DNA of 57,406 bases from positions 1-57,406 of the forward strand of contig JAFQMF010000002.1 in the NCBI GenBank assembly GCA_017396395.1, given 5' to 3'. Source of the stretch: Clostridia bacterium. GTDB taxonomy: Bacteria; Bacillota; Clostridia; RUG12999. Under the pieces are notes generated by a model, which made no database searches, was not told the origin of the DNA, and saw only the letters and a list, made by a program, of their open reading frames with translations. Below are positions 24,557-34,376 of the stretch, piece after piece (position 1 is the stretch's first letter; the number at the start of each line of letters is the position of its first letter). Both the position numbers and the translations under genes were made by a program.

Positions 24557-27337
24557 TTATTTAAGAACGCTTGCACATCTTGCACAAAGTGTAGGATGTA
24601 CAGGGTCTTTGCCAACTTCTCTTATAAGCCAGCATCTTTCACACTTATCACCAATTGCTTTTTCAACCTTGGTGTTAATTTTCCAGTTTTCACCCTGACT
24701 GCCTTCTCCTGTGCCTTCAACAAGTTCTACCTTTGAAACAATAAATATTGTATCTAAAATATCTTCAACCTTTTTAAGGCTTGCAAAGGTTTCTCCCTCT
24801 GCATAAATTGTAAGAGCCGCTTCCAAAGAAGAGCCAATAACCTTTTCCGCTCTGGCATTTTCAAGTGCCTTTTGTACATCCGAGCGAAGAGAAATAAGGC
24901 TGTCATATTTAGCTTTTAATTCTTCATCAAGATATTTTTCATTATACTTTGGCATTTCATTTAATAAAACACTGTCAAGATTATCCCCGTCAACATGAGG
25001 CATAAACTTCCAGATTTCTTCTGAAGTATAAGCAAGAATAGGTGAAATAAATCTTACAATATAGCTTAAAATATTGTACATTGCACTTTGTCCGCTTCTT
25101 CGAGCCTGGCTGTCTGCTTTTTCAGTGTAAAGTCTGTCTTTAATAATATCCAGATAGAAATTACTCATATCAACAACACAGAAATTTAAAATTGCGTGAT
25201 ATACAATGTGGAAATCGTAGCTGTCATATGCATCAGTAACCTTTTTAGCAAGCTCATTTAATTTAAGCATTGCATATCTGTCATACTGTGTCATATCCTC
25301 ATATTTTACCATATCAGTCTTAGGATTAAAGTCGCTGATATTACCTAAAATATATCTGGCAGTGTTGCGAATTTTTCTGTAACCTTCTGAAAGCTGTTTA
25401 ATAAGGTCATTTGAAATTTTAACGTCTGAGGTATAGTCAGCAGATGCTACCCACATACGAAGAATGTCTGCACCATTTTGCTTAATTACATCAAGAGGGT
25501 CAATGCCATTACCCTTAGATTTGGACATTTTATTACCTTCAAGGTCAATTACCATACCATGAGTAAGAACGCTCTTGTAAGGTGCTGTACCGAAGTTTGC
25601 CACACTTACAAGAAGGGATGACTGGAACCATCCTCTGTACTGGTCATTACCTTCGATATAAAGGTCAGCAGGCCATTTAAGCTCAGGTCTTGTCTGTAAT
25701 ACTGCTGCGTGAGAAGAACCTGAGTCAAACCAAACGTCCATAATATCAGTTTCTTTTGTAAACTCCTTACAACCGCACTCACAGGCAATATTATGACCTT
25801 CCAGCATTTGTGCGGGAGTCATAGCAAACCATGCATCAGAGCCTTTTTCTCGGAATAAATCAGCAATTATTTTAATTGTCTGGTCATTTATAATTTCTTT
25901 TCCGCAATCCTTACAATAGAAAATCGGAATAGGCACACCCCAGATACGCTGACGTGAAATACACCAGTCGTTTCTATCTCTTACCATACCTGTAATTCTG
26001 TCCTCACCCCAAGAAGGAATCCATTTAACATCATGGATTGCTTTTAAAGCTTCTTTTTTAAAGCCTTCAACGGAAGCAAACCACTGCTCTGTTGCTCTAT
26101 ATACGATGGGCTCTTTACATCTCCAGCAATGAGGATATGAGTGAAGAATTTCTTCACTTGCAAAAAGACTGCCGTCAGTTTTCAATCTTTCTAAAATTGC
26201 AGTATTTGCCTGCTTATAGGTAAGACCTTCAAACTCACCTGCGTCCTTTGTCATATAACCTTTAGCGTCAACAGGAACAACAATTCCTATCTTATCCTTA
26301 TATTTCTGGCATACAATAAAGTCCTCTGTACCATGACCGGGAGCAGTATGAACACAGCCTGTACCTGACTCAATTGTAACGTGATCTCCCACTATTACAA
26401 GTGATTCTCTGTCAATAAAGGGATGCTTGCATACCATAAGTTCAAGGTCGCTGCCTTTAAATGCACCTATCACTTCATAGTTTTCCACACCGCCGATGCT
26501 GCATACCTTGTCCAAAAGCTCTGTTGCAAGAACATACGCTTCGTTACCATTTTTAACTATGCTATATTCAAAATTTTCATTAAGACATATTGCAAGGTTT
26601 GCAGGAAGTGTCCATGTGGTAGTTGTCCATATCACAAAATAAATCTTATCAACCTTGTTATAAAGGTCAGCAAAAAGACCTTTATGGTCAGTTACTTCAA
26701 ATTTTACATAAATTGAAGTTGTACTATCGTCCTGATACTCAATTTCTGCTTCGGCAAGAGCAGTTTCACAATCTGCACACCAATATACAGGCTTAAGACC
26801 TTTATAAATATAGCCTTTTTTAGCCATTGTGCCAAACATTTCAATCTGCTTAGCTTCAAAAACAGGGTCAAGTGTAACATATGGATTATCAAAATCACCG
26901 ATAACACCAAGACGCTTGAACTGTTCCTTCTGATTATTTACATATGAAAGGGCAAAATCTCTGCACACCTCTCTGAATTTAACAGGTCCTGCCTCGTGAC
27001 GGTTTACACCAAGCTTTTTAATAGCCTGCTTTTCGATGGGAAGTCCATGTGTATCCCAGCCCGGAACATAAGGTGCACAATAGCCTGCCATATTTTTATA
27101 GCGAAGGATAATGTCCTTGATTACCTTGTTTAAGGTATGTCCCAAATGAATATCCCCATTTGCATAGGGAGGGCCGTCGTGAAGGTTAAAGGATGGTTTA
27201 CCTTCATTATTTTTAAGCACCTTGTGATACAAATCCTGTTTGTTCCAATCCTCTAAAATCGCAGGCTCTTTCTGCGGTAAATTTGCTCTCATTGAAAATT
27301 CTGTTTGAGGCAAATTCAGTGATTTTCCATAATCCAT
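24557..27337 (-). CDS. ileS: Isoleucine-tRNA ligase
   Basis: A 926-aa class I synthetase of the bacterial type. HIGH box is DGPPYANGDIHLGHTLN near residue 55, WTTTTWTLPANLA lies in the CP1 editing domain, KMSKS is in NKMSKSKGNGIDP near residue 600 and the C-terminal zinc finger is C-x-x-C..C-x-x-C (KCERCW..CARCASVLK). It lies 51 bp downstream of divIVA with no room for a T-box, so it depends on the upstream promoter or an unseen one. Confidence 0.97.
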   Translation of the reverse strand: MDYGKSLNLPQTEFSMRANLPQKEPAILEDWNKQDLYHKVLKNNEGKPSFNLHDGPPYANGDIHLGHTLNKVIKDIILRYKNMAGYCAPYVPGWDTHGLPIEKQAIKKLGVNRHEAGPVKFREVCRDFALSYVNNQKEQFKRLGVIGDFDNPYVTLDPVFEAKQIEMFGTMAKKGYIYKGLKPVYWCADCETALAEAEIEYQDDSTTSIYVKFEVTDHKGLFADLYNKVDKIYFVIWTTTTWTLPANLAICLNENFEYSIVKNGNEAYVLATELLDKVCSIGGVENYEVIGAFKGSDLELMVCKHPFIDRESLVIVGDHVTIESGTGCVHTAPGHGTEDFIVCQKYKDKIGIVVPVDAKGYMTKDAGEFEGLTYKQANTAILERLKTDGSLFASEEILHSYPHCWRCKEPIVYRATEQWFASVEGFKKEALKAIHDVKWIPSWGEDRITGMVRDRNDWCISRQRIWGVPIPIFYCKDCGKEIINDQTIKIIADLFREKGSDAWFAMTPAQMLEGHNIACECGCKEFTKETDIMDVWFDSGSSHAAVLQTRPELKWPADLYIEGNDQYRGWFQSSLLVSVANFGTAPYKSVLTHGMVIDLEGNKMSKSKGNGIDPLDVIKQNGADILRMWVASADYTSDVKISNDLIKQLSEGYRKIRNTARYILGNISDFNPKTDMVKYEDMTQYDRYAMLKLNELAKKVTDAYDSYDFHIVYHAILNFCVVDMSNFYLDIIKDRLYTEKADSQARRSGQSAMYNILSYIVRFISPILAYTSEEIWKFMPHVDGDNLDSVLLNEMPKYNEKYLDEELKAKYDSLISLRSDVQKALENARAEKVIGSSLEAALTIYAEGETFASLKKVEDILDTIFIVSKVELVEGTGEGSQGENWKINTKVEKAIGDKCERCWLIREVGKDPVHPTLCARCASVLK

Positions 27338-27361
27338 TTTTTTCTCTCCTTAAATGTATGT

Positions 27362-27384
27362 ATTACCCTTAATTTTTCAGGGTA
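27362..27384 (-). other. Small hairpin in the divIVA-ileS gap
   Basis: TACCCT and AGGGTA arms with a 9-11-nt AT-rich loop; on the minus strand no T-run follows the 3' arm, so it is not a normal terminator. It could be an mRNA processing or stability element. Confidence 0.35.
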
Positions 27385-27388
27385 TTAT

Positions 27389-28036
27389 TTACTCTTCATC
27401 TGATACAACAGGTATTCTCATAGTCTGCTGTTCAATAAAGTCCTGGTCTTTTTTTTCTGTATTATCTTCAAAACCAAACACTTTTACTTCTTCCTTTTGT
27501 ATGCTTTCTATTTCCTCTGAAATAATGGGACTGTCAAAGGTCATAGTTTCATCGCTGCATTTAACTCTGGGGTTTCTTTCTAAGATTTTACCCGGCTGAG
27601 GCATAACCTCTACCATATCAAGAGCATTTTTAAGTATCTGCTCCATCTGTCTTCTGTAGCTGGAAAGCTGAATTTTCATATTCGACATTTCCATATCTAT
27701 TTTAGAAACTCTCTGCTGAGCTTCCACAATTATGGCATTTGCCTTAATTTCTGCTTCCTCAACAATATTTTTAGCCTTTTCTCCCGCTGCTCTTTTAACT
27801 TCTTCCCCTGTACTCTGGGCAACAATTATACTGCTTTGCATAACATCTTCCATTGATTTATAACGAGCTATGGCTTCTGTTAATGCAACAATTTTATCCT
27901 TCATTGCAATACGCTCCATATAAAGCTCTTTATAATCTGCGGCAACGGTTTTTAAAAACTCATCTACCTCATCCCTTTTGTATTTTCCCAGACTTGTTTT
28001 AAAAGCCTTTGTTTCAATATCAAGTGGAGTAAGCAT
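27389..28036 (-). CDS. divIVA: DivIVA-domain cell division/polarity protein
   Basis: 215 aa. The N-terminus LTPLDIETKAFKTSLGKYKRDEVDEFL is a DivIVA lipid-binding domain (about residues 2-35), followed by a long coiled coil to about residue 150 and an acidic tail. DivIVA senses negative membrane curvature at septa and poles. It lies 19 bp after ylmH in the division gene run. Confidence 0.92.
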   Translation of the reverse strand: MLTPLDIETKAFKTSLGKYKRDEVDEFLKTVAADYKELYMERIAMKDKIVALTEAIARYKSMEDVMQSSIIVAQSTGEEVKRAAGEKAKNIVEEAEIKANAIIVEAQQRVSKIDMEMSNMKIQLSSYRRQMEQILKNALDMVEVMPQPGKILERNPRVKCSDETMTFDSPIISEEIESIQKEEVKVFGFEDNTEKKDQDFIEQQTMRIPVVSDEE

Positions 28037-28055
28037 ATTTTTTCCTTCTTTCTCT

Positions 28056-28796
28056 TTAGTTATAAATTTCTATTTCAGCCTTAATTCGCCCTTTTTTTGT
28101 AACTCCAAAGCTACCTTTAAAAATAAATTTCCCAAAGCCACGAACTGATACAGTATCTCCTGATTTTAATTTTACACAAACAGAAGAAGCTTCCGTATAA
28201 TTTATCATAACACGCCCGCTTTTTATAAGCTCCTCAGCCTTGCCTCGTGATAAATTCATTACCATACACAAAATGCAGTCAATACGTTCTGATGCACAAG
28301 TACCGCTTATGTGTTTAAAGCTTTTTGGCATAATTTCAGGGTTGTCCTTTATTTTTACTTTAACATTTCTATGCCCGATTTTATCAAGATTTCCTATTAA
28401 AAAATCTATAATCTCATCCCCTGCAAAAACATAAGCTCCATCATCTTTTTGAATTATGTCTCCTATACATTCCCTCTTTATTCCAAGACCCATAATAGAG
28501 CCAAGATAATCCCGATGAGTAAGATTTTCTGTGTCTGAAGGAATAATTTCTATTGCTTTTACAGGAAAATGTGCAGAATAATCCTCATACCAGTCAGGAA
28601 AAAAGCCCAGCACTTTCCTTTCCGCGTCCTCATACCCTCCAAAGAAAACAGGAGTAACTCCCGGCACCTTAAAGTTTTTAAGTGTCGTTTGCTGTTTCAT
28701 ATCAAGAAACCCCGAAAAGGATGGATAGTCCTTTTTCAATGTGGCTTCTGCCAAGTCTTCTGCTCTTGCAATTAAAAGCTTCGTCTTGTCCATCAT
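28056..28796 (-). CDS. ylmH: S4-domain RNA-binding protein YlmH
   Basis: 246 aa from ATG 28796. The frame is open to a TTG at 28811, but two adjacent ATGs overlapping the yggT stop (ATGATGA arrangement) argue for translational coupling and the later start. An N-terminal alpha/beta domain with FGGYEDAER and AIEIIPSD is followed by a C-terminal S4 domain (SRGKAEELIKSGRVMIN, with LKSGDTVSVRGFGKF). B. subtilis YlmH has been tied to rescue of stalled 50S nascent chains. Position between yggT and divIVA is the conserved one. Confidence 0.9.
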   Translation of the reverse strand: MMDKTKLLIARAEDLAEATLKKDYPSFSGFLDMKQQTTLKNFKVPGVTPVFFGGYEDAERKVLGFFPDWYEDYSAHFPVKAIEIIPSDTENLTHRDYLGSIMGLGIKRECIGDIIQKDDGAYVFAGDEIIDFLIGNLDKIGHRNVKVKIKDNPEIMPKSFKHISGTCASERIDCILCMVMNLSRGKAEELIKSGRVMINYTEASSVCVKLKSGDTVSVRGFGKFIFKGSFGVTKKGRIKAEIEIYN

Positions 28797-29077
28797 AATC
28801 GTATAATCCAAAGTATTCTTATAAAAATATTTGCTATAAGCTCTAAGGCAAATATTCCCACTATGGGAGAAAGGTCAATGCCAATTCTCATAGTAAGCGG
28901 ACTTATAAGTCTTCTTACAGGTTCCATAATCGGATAAGTAATTTTTTGTAATACGCATCTTATACGATATACGGTTTCATTATAAGATGGTATCCATGAC
29001 AAAATTGCATCTGCCACAATTGCCCAGGACAGAAGCTTTACACCATAGCTTATAATTATTATTAAAATACTAATCAT
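28793..29077 (-). CDS. YggT-family membrane protein
   Basis: 94 aa with two hydrophobic regions (about residues 3-30 and 66-92) flanking R-L-I-S-P and the SWIPSYN segment, the YggT/YlmG pattern. The frame extends to 29113, inside sepF, but AAAGGTGG immediately precedes the later ATG at 29077, which is chosen. YlmG proteins affect septum formation or nucleoid distribution in bacteria and plastids. Confidence 0.88.
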   Translation of the reverse strand: MISILIIIISYGVKLLSWAIVADAILSWIPSYNETVYRIRCVLQKITYPIMEPVRRLISPLTMRIGIDLSPIVGIFALELIANIFIRILWIIRL

Positions 29078-29103
29078 ATAAAAAATTTGCCACCTTTTAA
29101 AAA

Positions 29104-29559
29104 TTAATCCCAAAGAAATGTGTTGTTTTTAAGCTCGTTTTTGAAATCTCCAAGAATTGTTACGTTATATGGAGCAATAAGATAAATATTGTTGGATACT
29201 CTTTGTATTCCTCCGTCAAGAACATATATAGCACCGCTTAAAAAGTCAAAAATTTTGTGTGCTACATCCTTTTCCAGAAGTTCTAAATTAACAACTACAG
29301 GCTTTCTGTCCTTTAAGTGGTCTGCAATTTCCTTAGCCTCATCAAAATCAGCAGGCTTTATTACAACAACCTTAAACTGAGTTGTTGCAGACATAGACAC
29401 AACCTTGTTTTTTCTTGGTTCAGAATAAGTGGAAGTTGCAGGTCTTGAAGTTCTCTCTACCTTTGGAGCAGGAGCTTCATAACCATAATCATTTGTTAAA
29501 TCTTCTTCCTCTGAACTGAATCCCATTGCTGTAAGTACCTTGTTAAACACATTACTCAT
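29104..29559 (-). CDS. sepF: Cell division protein SepF
   Basis: 151 aa. A short N-terminal amphipathic membrane-binding helix (MSNVFNKVLTAMGF), an acidic linker (about 17-60) and the SepF core with FKVVVIKPADFDEAKEIADHL, a V-V-N-L-E-L-L region and FLSGAIYVLDGGIQRV. SepF anchors FtsZ to the membrane. ATG 29559 is preferred over 29580 because TGGGGT precedes it and the family starts at this helix. Confidence 0.93.
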   Translation of the reverse strand: MSNVFNKVLTAMGFSSEEEDLTNDYGYEAPAPKVERTSRPATSTYSEPRKNKVVSMSATTQFKVVVIKPADFDEAKEIADHLKDRKPVVVNLELLEKDVAHKIFDFLSGAIYVLDGGIQRVSNNIYLIAPYNVTILGDFKNELKNNTFLWD

Positions 29560-29612
29560 AATAAATATACCCCATTTCATTTTATTTTATATTTTAATTT
29601 TTATTACACGCT

Positions 29613-30308
29613 TTATTTGCTGTAGTCCCTTGCACCAAAAATCAAAGAGCCTACTCTTACCATTGTTGCCCCTTCTTCCACAGCAACATCATAGTCACCA
29701 CTCATACCCATCGAAAGGCAATCCATAGATACATTACTATATTTTTTACCTTGAAAGCTTTCAAAAAAACTACGCATCTTTCTAAAATATTTACGCGTTA
29801 TTTCCTTGTCTGTTTCGATGGCAGGAACAGTCATAAAACCTTTTACCTTTATTCCCTCCATTGTGGATATCTCTCCCAATGCCTCATCTACCATTTCGGG
29901 AGCAAAACCAAATTTTGCTTCATCCTGTGCGATATTTACCTGAAGAAGTACTTCTGTTACCTTGCCCATATTTACACTGCACCTTGAAATTTCCTTTGCC
30001 AGATGCACCGAATCCACCGATTGTATCATACAGGCATTTTCCACCGCAGCTTTTACCTTGTTAGTTTGCAGATGACCAATCAAATGCACCCTTGTGTTAT
30101 GGGGAAGCTGGGGAATCTTCTCTTTCATTTCCTGTACCTTGTTTTCGCCAATATCTGTAATTCCCGCCTGCAAAGCCTTTAAAATATCCTCTGCAGGATA
30201 GGTTTTTGAAACGGCTATAAGCAGTACATCCTCAGGGTTTCTGCCACTTTTTACGGCGGAATTACATATTGTTTCCCTTACCCTTAAAATGTTGTCAGAA
30301 ATATTCAA
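29613..30308 (-). CDS. ylmE: PLP homeostasis protein, YggS/YlmE family
   Basis: 231 aa. The PLP Lys lies in AVSKTYPAEDI near residue 34; GENKVQEMKEK, HLIGHLQTNK and the C-terminal MGMSGDYDVAVEEGATMVRVGS are signature segments. The family balances pyridoxal phosphate and related amino-acid pools. Starts at TTG 30308 after AAGGTGT. Confidence 0.93.
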   Translation of the reverse strand: MNISDNILRVRETICNSAVKSGRNPEDVLLIAVSKTYPAEDILKALQAGITDIGENKVQEMKEKIPQLPHNTRVHLIGHLQTNKVKAAVENACMIQSVDSVHLAKEISRCSVNMGKVTEVLLQVNIAQDEAKFGFAPEMVDEALGEISTMEGIKVKGFMTVPAIETDKEITRKYFRKMRSFFESFQGKKYSNVSMDCLSMGMSGDYDVAVEEGATMVRVGSLIFGARDYSK

Positions 30309-30318
30309 TTTTTACACC

Positions 30319-31500
30319 TTACCTTCGCTTTTCCTTAACAATAACTTCATCATACAAAAGCAGCTCCTCTGACTGTGTACCTGCTTTTACTATTGCTGTT
30401 CCGTCATCAGGAGTATAAAGCACCTTAACGGTTTTTTCCACATCTCCCCCTGATTTTCGTACCAATACCACATTACCTGCATCTCCCTTATTGATTATTG
30501 CATCAGCAGGGATTTTAAGTCCTCTGTATGTATTTAATATAATATCAACTGTACAAACACGCTCGCTGTATATATTCCCCACATAGCAGTTGCCTGCAAA
30601 GTTCACTATTACCTTTTTGCCGTCATACACAAAGGAATCCACCTTTGCAACTGCCGGAGTATTTTCATCTCCGTTAAACCTTAATTGTACTGACTGGCCT
30701 TCTGCAAGAGTCTTAGCCCTGTCTTTATTCATTACCACCGAAACTACCCATGCAGAATTATCTACAATTTTGCACACTGCATTTTCAGTTTTATCTCCTA
30801 TGCTTTTGCCATTTTGAATATTTTCAATTTTATCTATGGTAAGAGAAGAAGTATCACTGATTTTTACTCCTTCGTATCCATCTGTAAAGTCAAAATACAA
30901 ACCTGAAACAGGTGCACCTAAAGCCACTCTTTTGCCACCCAGTTTGTTTTCCAGTTCTGTCCTTTTATTCATAAGGGAATTAAGGTCATTATTTTCTCCT
31001 ACACTTTCCCCTTCCAAATATCTTTTACGGCTAATTAAAATATTTATTTCATCTAAAATTCCTGTAATCCTTGTGTTATCCCCTCCTACCGATTCTTTTG
31101 CTATTATATCGGTAAAGGAAGTTATTTTTGAATTGATTTCATTTACATCAGTAAGACTCAGCAGGGTACTGTCCTGAATACTGCTTATTTCCTCAATTCT
31201 GGCATTAACCTCTTTTAAGCTGTCAATAACATCTTTATCTGCATCTGCAGAATAAACATATGCCACATTTGCATACTTTGAAACCCTTGTACCATTTTGA
31301 ACGCTGTTTTGTAATATGCCTTCCAAAGATGAAGTTATTGGATATTCATTTCTGATAATTATTCCTTTTGCATTAAAGGAGTCTTCATATTCACCTGCAA
31401 CGGCAGTTACTCTTGTTTCCACCACAGAAACCTTTCCGTAAACCCACCATATGCCAAGAAGAATTACCAGCACAAGTGCCATTGACATAAATCTTTTCAT
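30319..31500 (-). CDS. HlyD-like membrane-anchored protein
   Basis: 393 aa with a single N-terminal TM (about residues 5-20) and an extracytoplasmic body: a split barrel/lipoyl-like region, a central coiled segment (about 90-190) and C-terminal strands, the layout of HlyD-type adaptors. It contains many Gly-Val/Ile strands but no catalytic motif. Such proteins are common in the ylm division locus of Clostridia; their partner is unknown and no ABC transporter is adjacent. ATG 31500 follows AAGAGGA and is chosen over the in-frame codon at 31521. Confidence 0.72.
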   Translation of the reverse strand: MKRFMSMALVLVILLGIWWVYGKVSVVETRVTAVAGEYEDSFNAKGIIIRNEYPITSSLEGILQNSVQNGTRVSKYANVAYVYSADADKDVIDSLKEVNARIEEISSIQDSTLLSLTDVNEINSKITSFTDIIAKESVGGDNTRITGILDEINILISRKRYLEGESVGENNDLNSLMNKRTELENKLGGKRVALGAPVSGLYFDFTDGYEGVKISDTSSLTIDKIENIQNGKSIGDKTENAVCKIVDNSAWVVSVVMNKDRAKTLAEGQSVQLRFNGDENTPAVAKVDSFVYDGKKVIVNFAGNCYVGNIYSERVCTVDIILNTYRGLKIPADAIINKGDAGNVVLVRKSGGDVEKTVKVLYTPDDGTAIVKAGTQSEELLLYDEVIVKEKRR

Positions 31501-31530
31501 ATTTTTTCCTCTTTTCAGCAAAAAAAGATT

Positions 31531-32448
31531 TTACAAAGTATCTTTTTTTATTATTTCCAAAGCCTTTTCCACTGCATTTTCACAGGGAGAAAGCAGATTA
31601 TATTCTTTTCTTTTAAACCAGGAAATCTGCCGTTTTGCATATCTCCGGCTTTCCATTTTTATTTTTTCCACTGCCTCATCAAGGGTTATATCTCCAACGA
31701 TATACTCTGCCATTTCTTTATAGCCAATAGCCTGCATAGCAGTATTATCTCTTGTTATGCCCATATCAAGAAGGTTTCTCACTTCCTGTTCCAAACCTTC
31801 TTTTAGCATAATATCTACTCTTTTATTTATTCTTTCATATAAAACCTCTCTGTCATAATCAAACATAAGTCTTACAGATTTATACAATTTTTCTCCGTTA
31901 CGGCTTTTTTTGTTATGAAAAGAGATAGTTTGTCCTGTTGTTTTATATACCTCTATTGCACGGATAATTCTTTTAACATCATTTTCATGAAGCTTTTCAT
32001 AACTTTCCCTGTCAATGGGTTTTAGCATCTGGTGAAGTGCTTTATTTCCCTTTTCTTTGGCAAAAAGCTCCAAGCTTTTTCTAAGCTCTTCATCTCCCTG
32101 TGACTGGGATAAAATTATATTATCCTCTACCGTGTCAATATAAAGTCCTGTTCCACCAACCATAATGGGAAATTTTCCTCGATTATAGATATCCGCAATA
32201 GTTTTATGAGCAATACAACAATAGTCTGCCAGAGAAAAGTCCTCCGTGGGATGAACCATATCCATAAGATGGTGAGGCACTCCCTGCCTTTCTGCTAATG
32301 TAGGCTTTGCAGTACCTATATCCATATATTTATAAATTTGCATTGAATCTGCAGACAGGATTTCTCCTCCTACAGCTTTTGCTATTTCCACCGAAAGGGC
32401 TGTTTTTCCCGATGCGGTTGGTCCTGCAATTATAATCAGGGGTATCAT
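31531..32448 (-). CDS. miaA: tRNA dimethylallyltransferase
   Basis: 305 aa. P-loop IIAGPTASGKTALS, the D-S-M-Q-I-Y-K element (ADSMQIYKYMDIGTAKP), VGGTGLYID and the late QAIGYKEMAEY segment identify MiaA, which prenylates A37 of tRNAs reading UNN codons. miaB, which methylthiolates the same base, is upstream in the same run. Confidence 0.96.
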   Translation of the reverse strand: MIPLIIIAGPTASGKTALSVEIAKAVGGEILSADSMQIYKYMDIGTAKPTLAERQGVPHHLMDMVHPTEDFSLADYCCIAHKTIADIYNRGKFPIMVGGTGLYIDTVEDNIILSQSQGDEELRKSLELFAKEKGNKALHQMLKPIDRESYEKLHENDVKRIIRAIEVYKTTGQTISFHNKKSRNGEKLYKSVRLMFDYDREVLYERINKRVDIMLKEGLEQEVRNLLDMGITRDNTAMQAIGYKEMAEYIVGDITLDEAVEKIKMESRRYAKRQISWFKRKEYNLLSPCENAVEKALEIIKKDTL

Positions 32449-32450
32449 TT

Positions 32451-34349
32451 TTATAACCTCTTAAACAATTTTTCTATAAAGGCTTTTGTTACTATTGTAC
32501 TTACAGGTCTTCCGTGAGGACAGGTAATGGTCTTATCTGACTCTTTTACCCTTTTCACAAGCTCCTGCATTTCTGTAAGTGTCAGTGCATCGTGTCCTTT
32601 TATTGCACTGCGGCAGGCAATTGTGTACATTATTCTGTCTTCTTTTTCTGTCAGAGATGACTGCTTGCCAGACTTTAAGCCTTCGATTATTTCAATTAAT
32701 GTATCTTTTGTCTGCTCCTTTGTTATCACATAAGGAACAGCTCTTACTGCTATGTCATTATCTCCAAAGGGTTCTAATTCCCAGCCTAAATTTTCAAAAA
32801 ACTCTTTGTTTTCCGTAACAATTGATAATTCTACAGGCGTCAGGGAAACCACCTCAGGAACAAGGAGCATTTGCGGCATAATTTGCTTTTCTCCTTTTTC
32901 CTTTACAAGTTTTTCATAAATCAGCCTTTCGTGGGCGGCGTGCTGGTCAATAAGTACCAGCTTGTCCCCTTCCTCTACCAAGATGTATGTATTAAAAAGC
33001 TGACCTAATATTTTGTAATTATCCTCACTGTCAATAACTGCTGTTTGTATAAACTCAATATCATTTATTTTTTTATATGCACCCTGGTTATCCGTCTTTG
33101 TATCCTTTGGAATTTGAGTGTTTTCTTCGTAAGGCATTTGAGCAAGTGTATCTCCATAGTTTTTAAACTCCTGCCTTATTATATTTTGTGTGTTTAGTTT
33201 GTCAAATTCTTCTTTTTCCTGTTTTGTTGGCTGATACTCAAATCCCGTTGCCTTTTTCCCTGAATCTGCTCCATAGCTTCCGTTGCTAATGGAAGGGTTA
33301 TTTAACGGAGCCGTATATGGAATATTTTTTTCTTCAGGTTTTTCTGCATCAATTTTAGGAGTAAGCTTTTGATGAGTTGCATTTTTCACTGCCCAATAAA
33401 CAGCAGAATAAATTTTATTTTCTTCAAAAAATTTAACTTCCAGCTTTGCAGGATGCACATTTACATCCACTAAAGAAGGGTTAATCTCAACTTTAAGTAT
33501 TGTTACGGGAAATGTACCAACAGGAATAAGTCCCTTATAGGCTTCCTCTACAGCTAAAGTAAGCGTTCTGCTTACGATGCATCTGTTATTTACAAAAAAA
33601 CACTGCAAGGCTCTGTTTTTACGATAGAGAGTAAGATTCCCCGTAAGTCCCGAAACTGTTATTCCTCCGTCGCTGTAAGAAACAGGTACCATTCCGCTTT
33701 GCACATCCTTGCCATAAATTGCATATGCGGCACCTTCTATACTTCCGTCTCCAGGAGTAAATACCTTTTCTTTTCCGTCCGAAATAAAGCGGAAGGAAAT
33801 TTCAGGATGAGCAAGAGCAAGTTTTCGTACAACTTCCTCCACATACCCTGCTTCAGTATAATCCTTTTTAAGAAACTTCATTCGTGCAGGAGTATTATAA
33901 AACAGATTTTCCACAAGTGTTCTTGTGCCTACAGGACAACCGCAAATTTCAGAGGAAATAAGCTTTCCCCCCTCCATAATTACTGATTTTCCCTCTCCTG
34001 CTCCCTCCATACGAGAGGTCATAGTTACCTTTGCCACAGCGGCAATACTTGCAAGTGCCTCTCCTCGAAAACCTAGGGTAAATATTGCTTCTAAATCCTT
34101 TGGTGAAGAAATTTTACTTGTTGCGTGGCGAAGAAAAGCCGTTTCCATATCATCAGGATGAATTCCGGAGCCGTTATCTGTAACAGACAGCCTTTTAAGA
34201 CCGCCGCCCTGTATTTCCACAGTTACAGAGGATGCCCCTGCGTCTATGGCGTTTTCACAAAGCTCCTTTGCAACAGAGGAAGGTCTTTCCACCACCTCTC
34301 CTGCCGCAATCATATTGGCAAGCTGAGGGTCCAGCACCTTAACAAGCAT
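32451..34349 (-). CDS. mutL: DNA mismatch repair protein MutL
   Basis: 632 aa. GHKL ATPase N-terminus with NMIAAGEVVERP, ENAIDAGA, TDNGSGI and TLGFRGEALASI; a variable linker at about 330-430; and a C-terminal dimer domain with the endonuclease motif DQHAAHERLIYEK, plus the late TCPHGRP zinc-associated motif. It should therefore nick DNA, as expected without MutH. ATG 34349 follows GGTGGTGAG; the GTG at 34361 would add four residues. MiaA begins 2 bp after it. Confidence 0.96.
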   Translation of the reverse strand: MLVKVLDPQLANMIAAGEVVERPSSVAKELCENAIDAGASSVTVEIQGGGLKRLSVTDNGSGIHPDDMETAFLRHATSKISSPKDLEAIFTLGFRGEALASIAAVAKVTMTSRMEGAGEGKSVIMEGGKLISSEICGCPVGTRTLVENLFYNTPARMKFLKKDYTEAGYVEEVVRKLALAHPEISFRFISDGKEKVFTPGDGSIEGAAYAIYGKDVQSGMVPVSYSDGGITVSGLTGNLTLYRKNRALQCFFVNNRCIVSRTLTLAVEEAYKGLIPVGTFPVTILKVEINPSLVDVNVHPAKLEVKFFEENKIYSAVYWAVKNATHQKLTPKIDAEKPEEKNIPYTAPLNNPSISNGSYGADSGKKATGFEYQPTKQEKEEFDKLNTQNIIRQEFKNYGDTLAQMPYEENTQIPKDTKTDNQGAYKKINDIEFIQTAVIDSEDNYKILGQLFNTYILVEEGDKLVLIDQHAAHERLIYEKLVKEKGEKQIMPQMLLVPEVVSLTPVELSIVTENKEFFENLGWELEPFGDNDIAVRAVPYVITKEQTKDTLIEIIEGLKSGKQSSLTEKEDRIMYTIACRSAIKGHDALTLTEMQELVKRVKESDKTITCPHGRPVSTIVTKAFIEKLFKRL

Positions 34350-34376
34350 ATTTCTCACCACCTTTTTAAATAATAA

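Noticed and set aside
27338..27388. Possible T-box leader for ileS
   Set aside because: Only 51 bp between divIVA and ileS and only a small hairpin; a T-box needs far more sequence and its conserved T-box element is absent.
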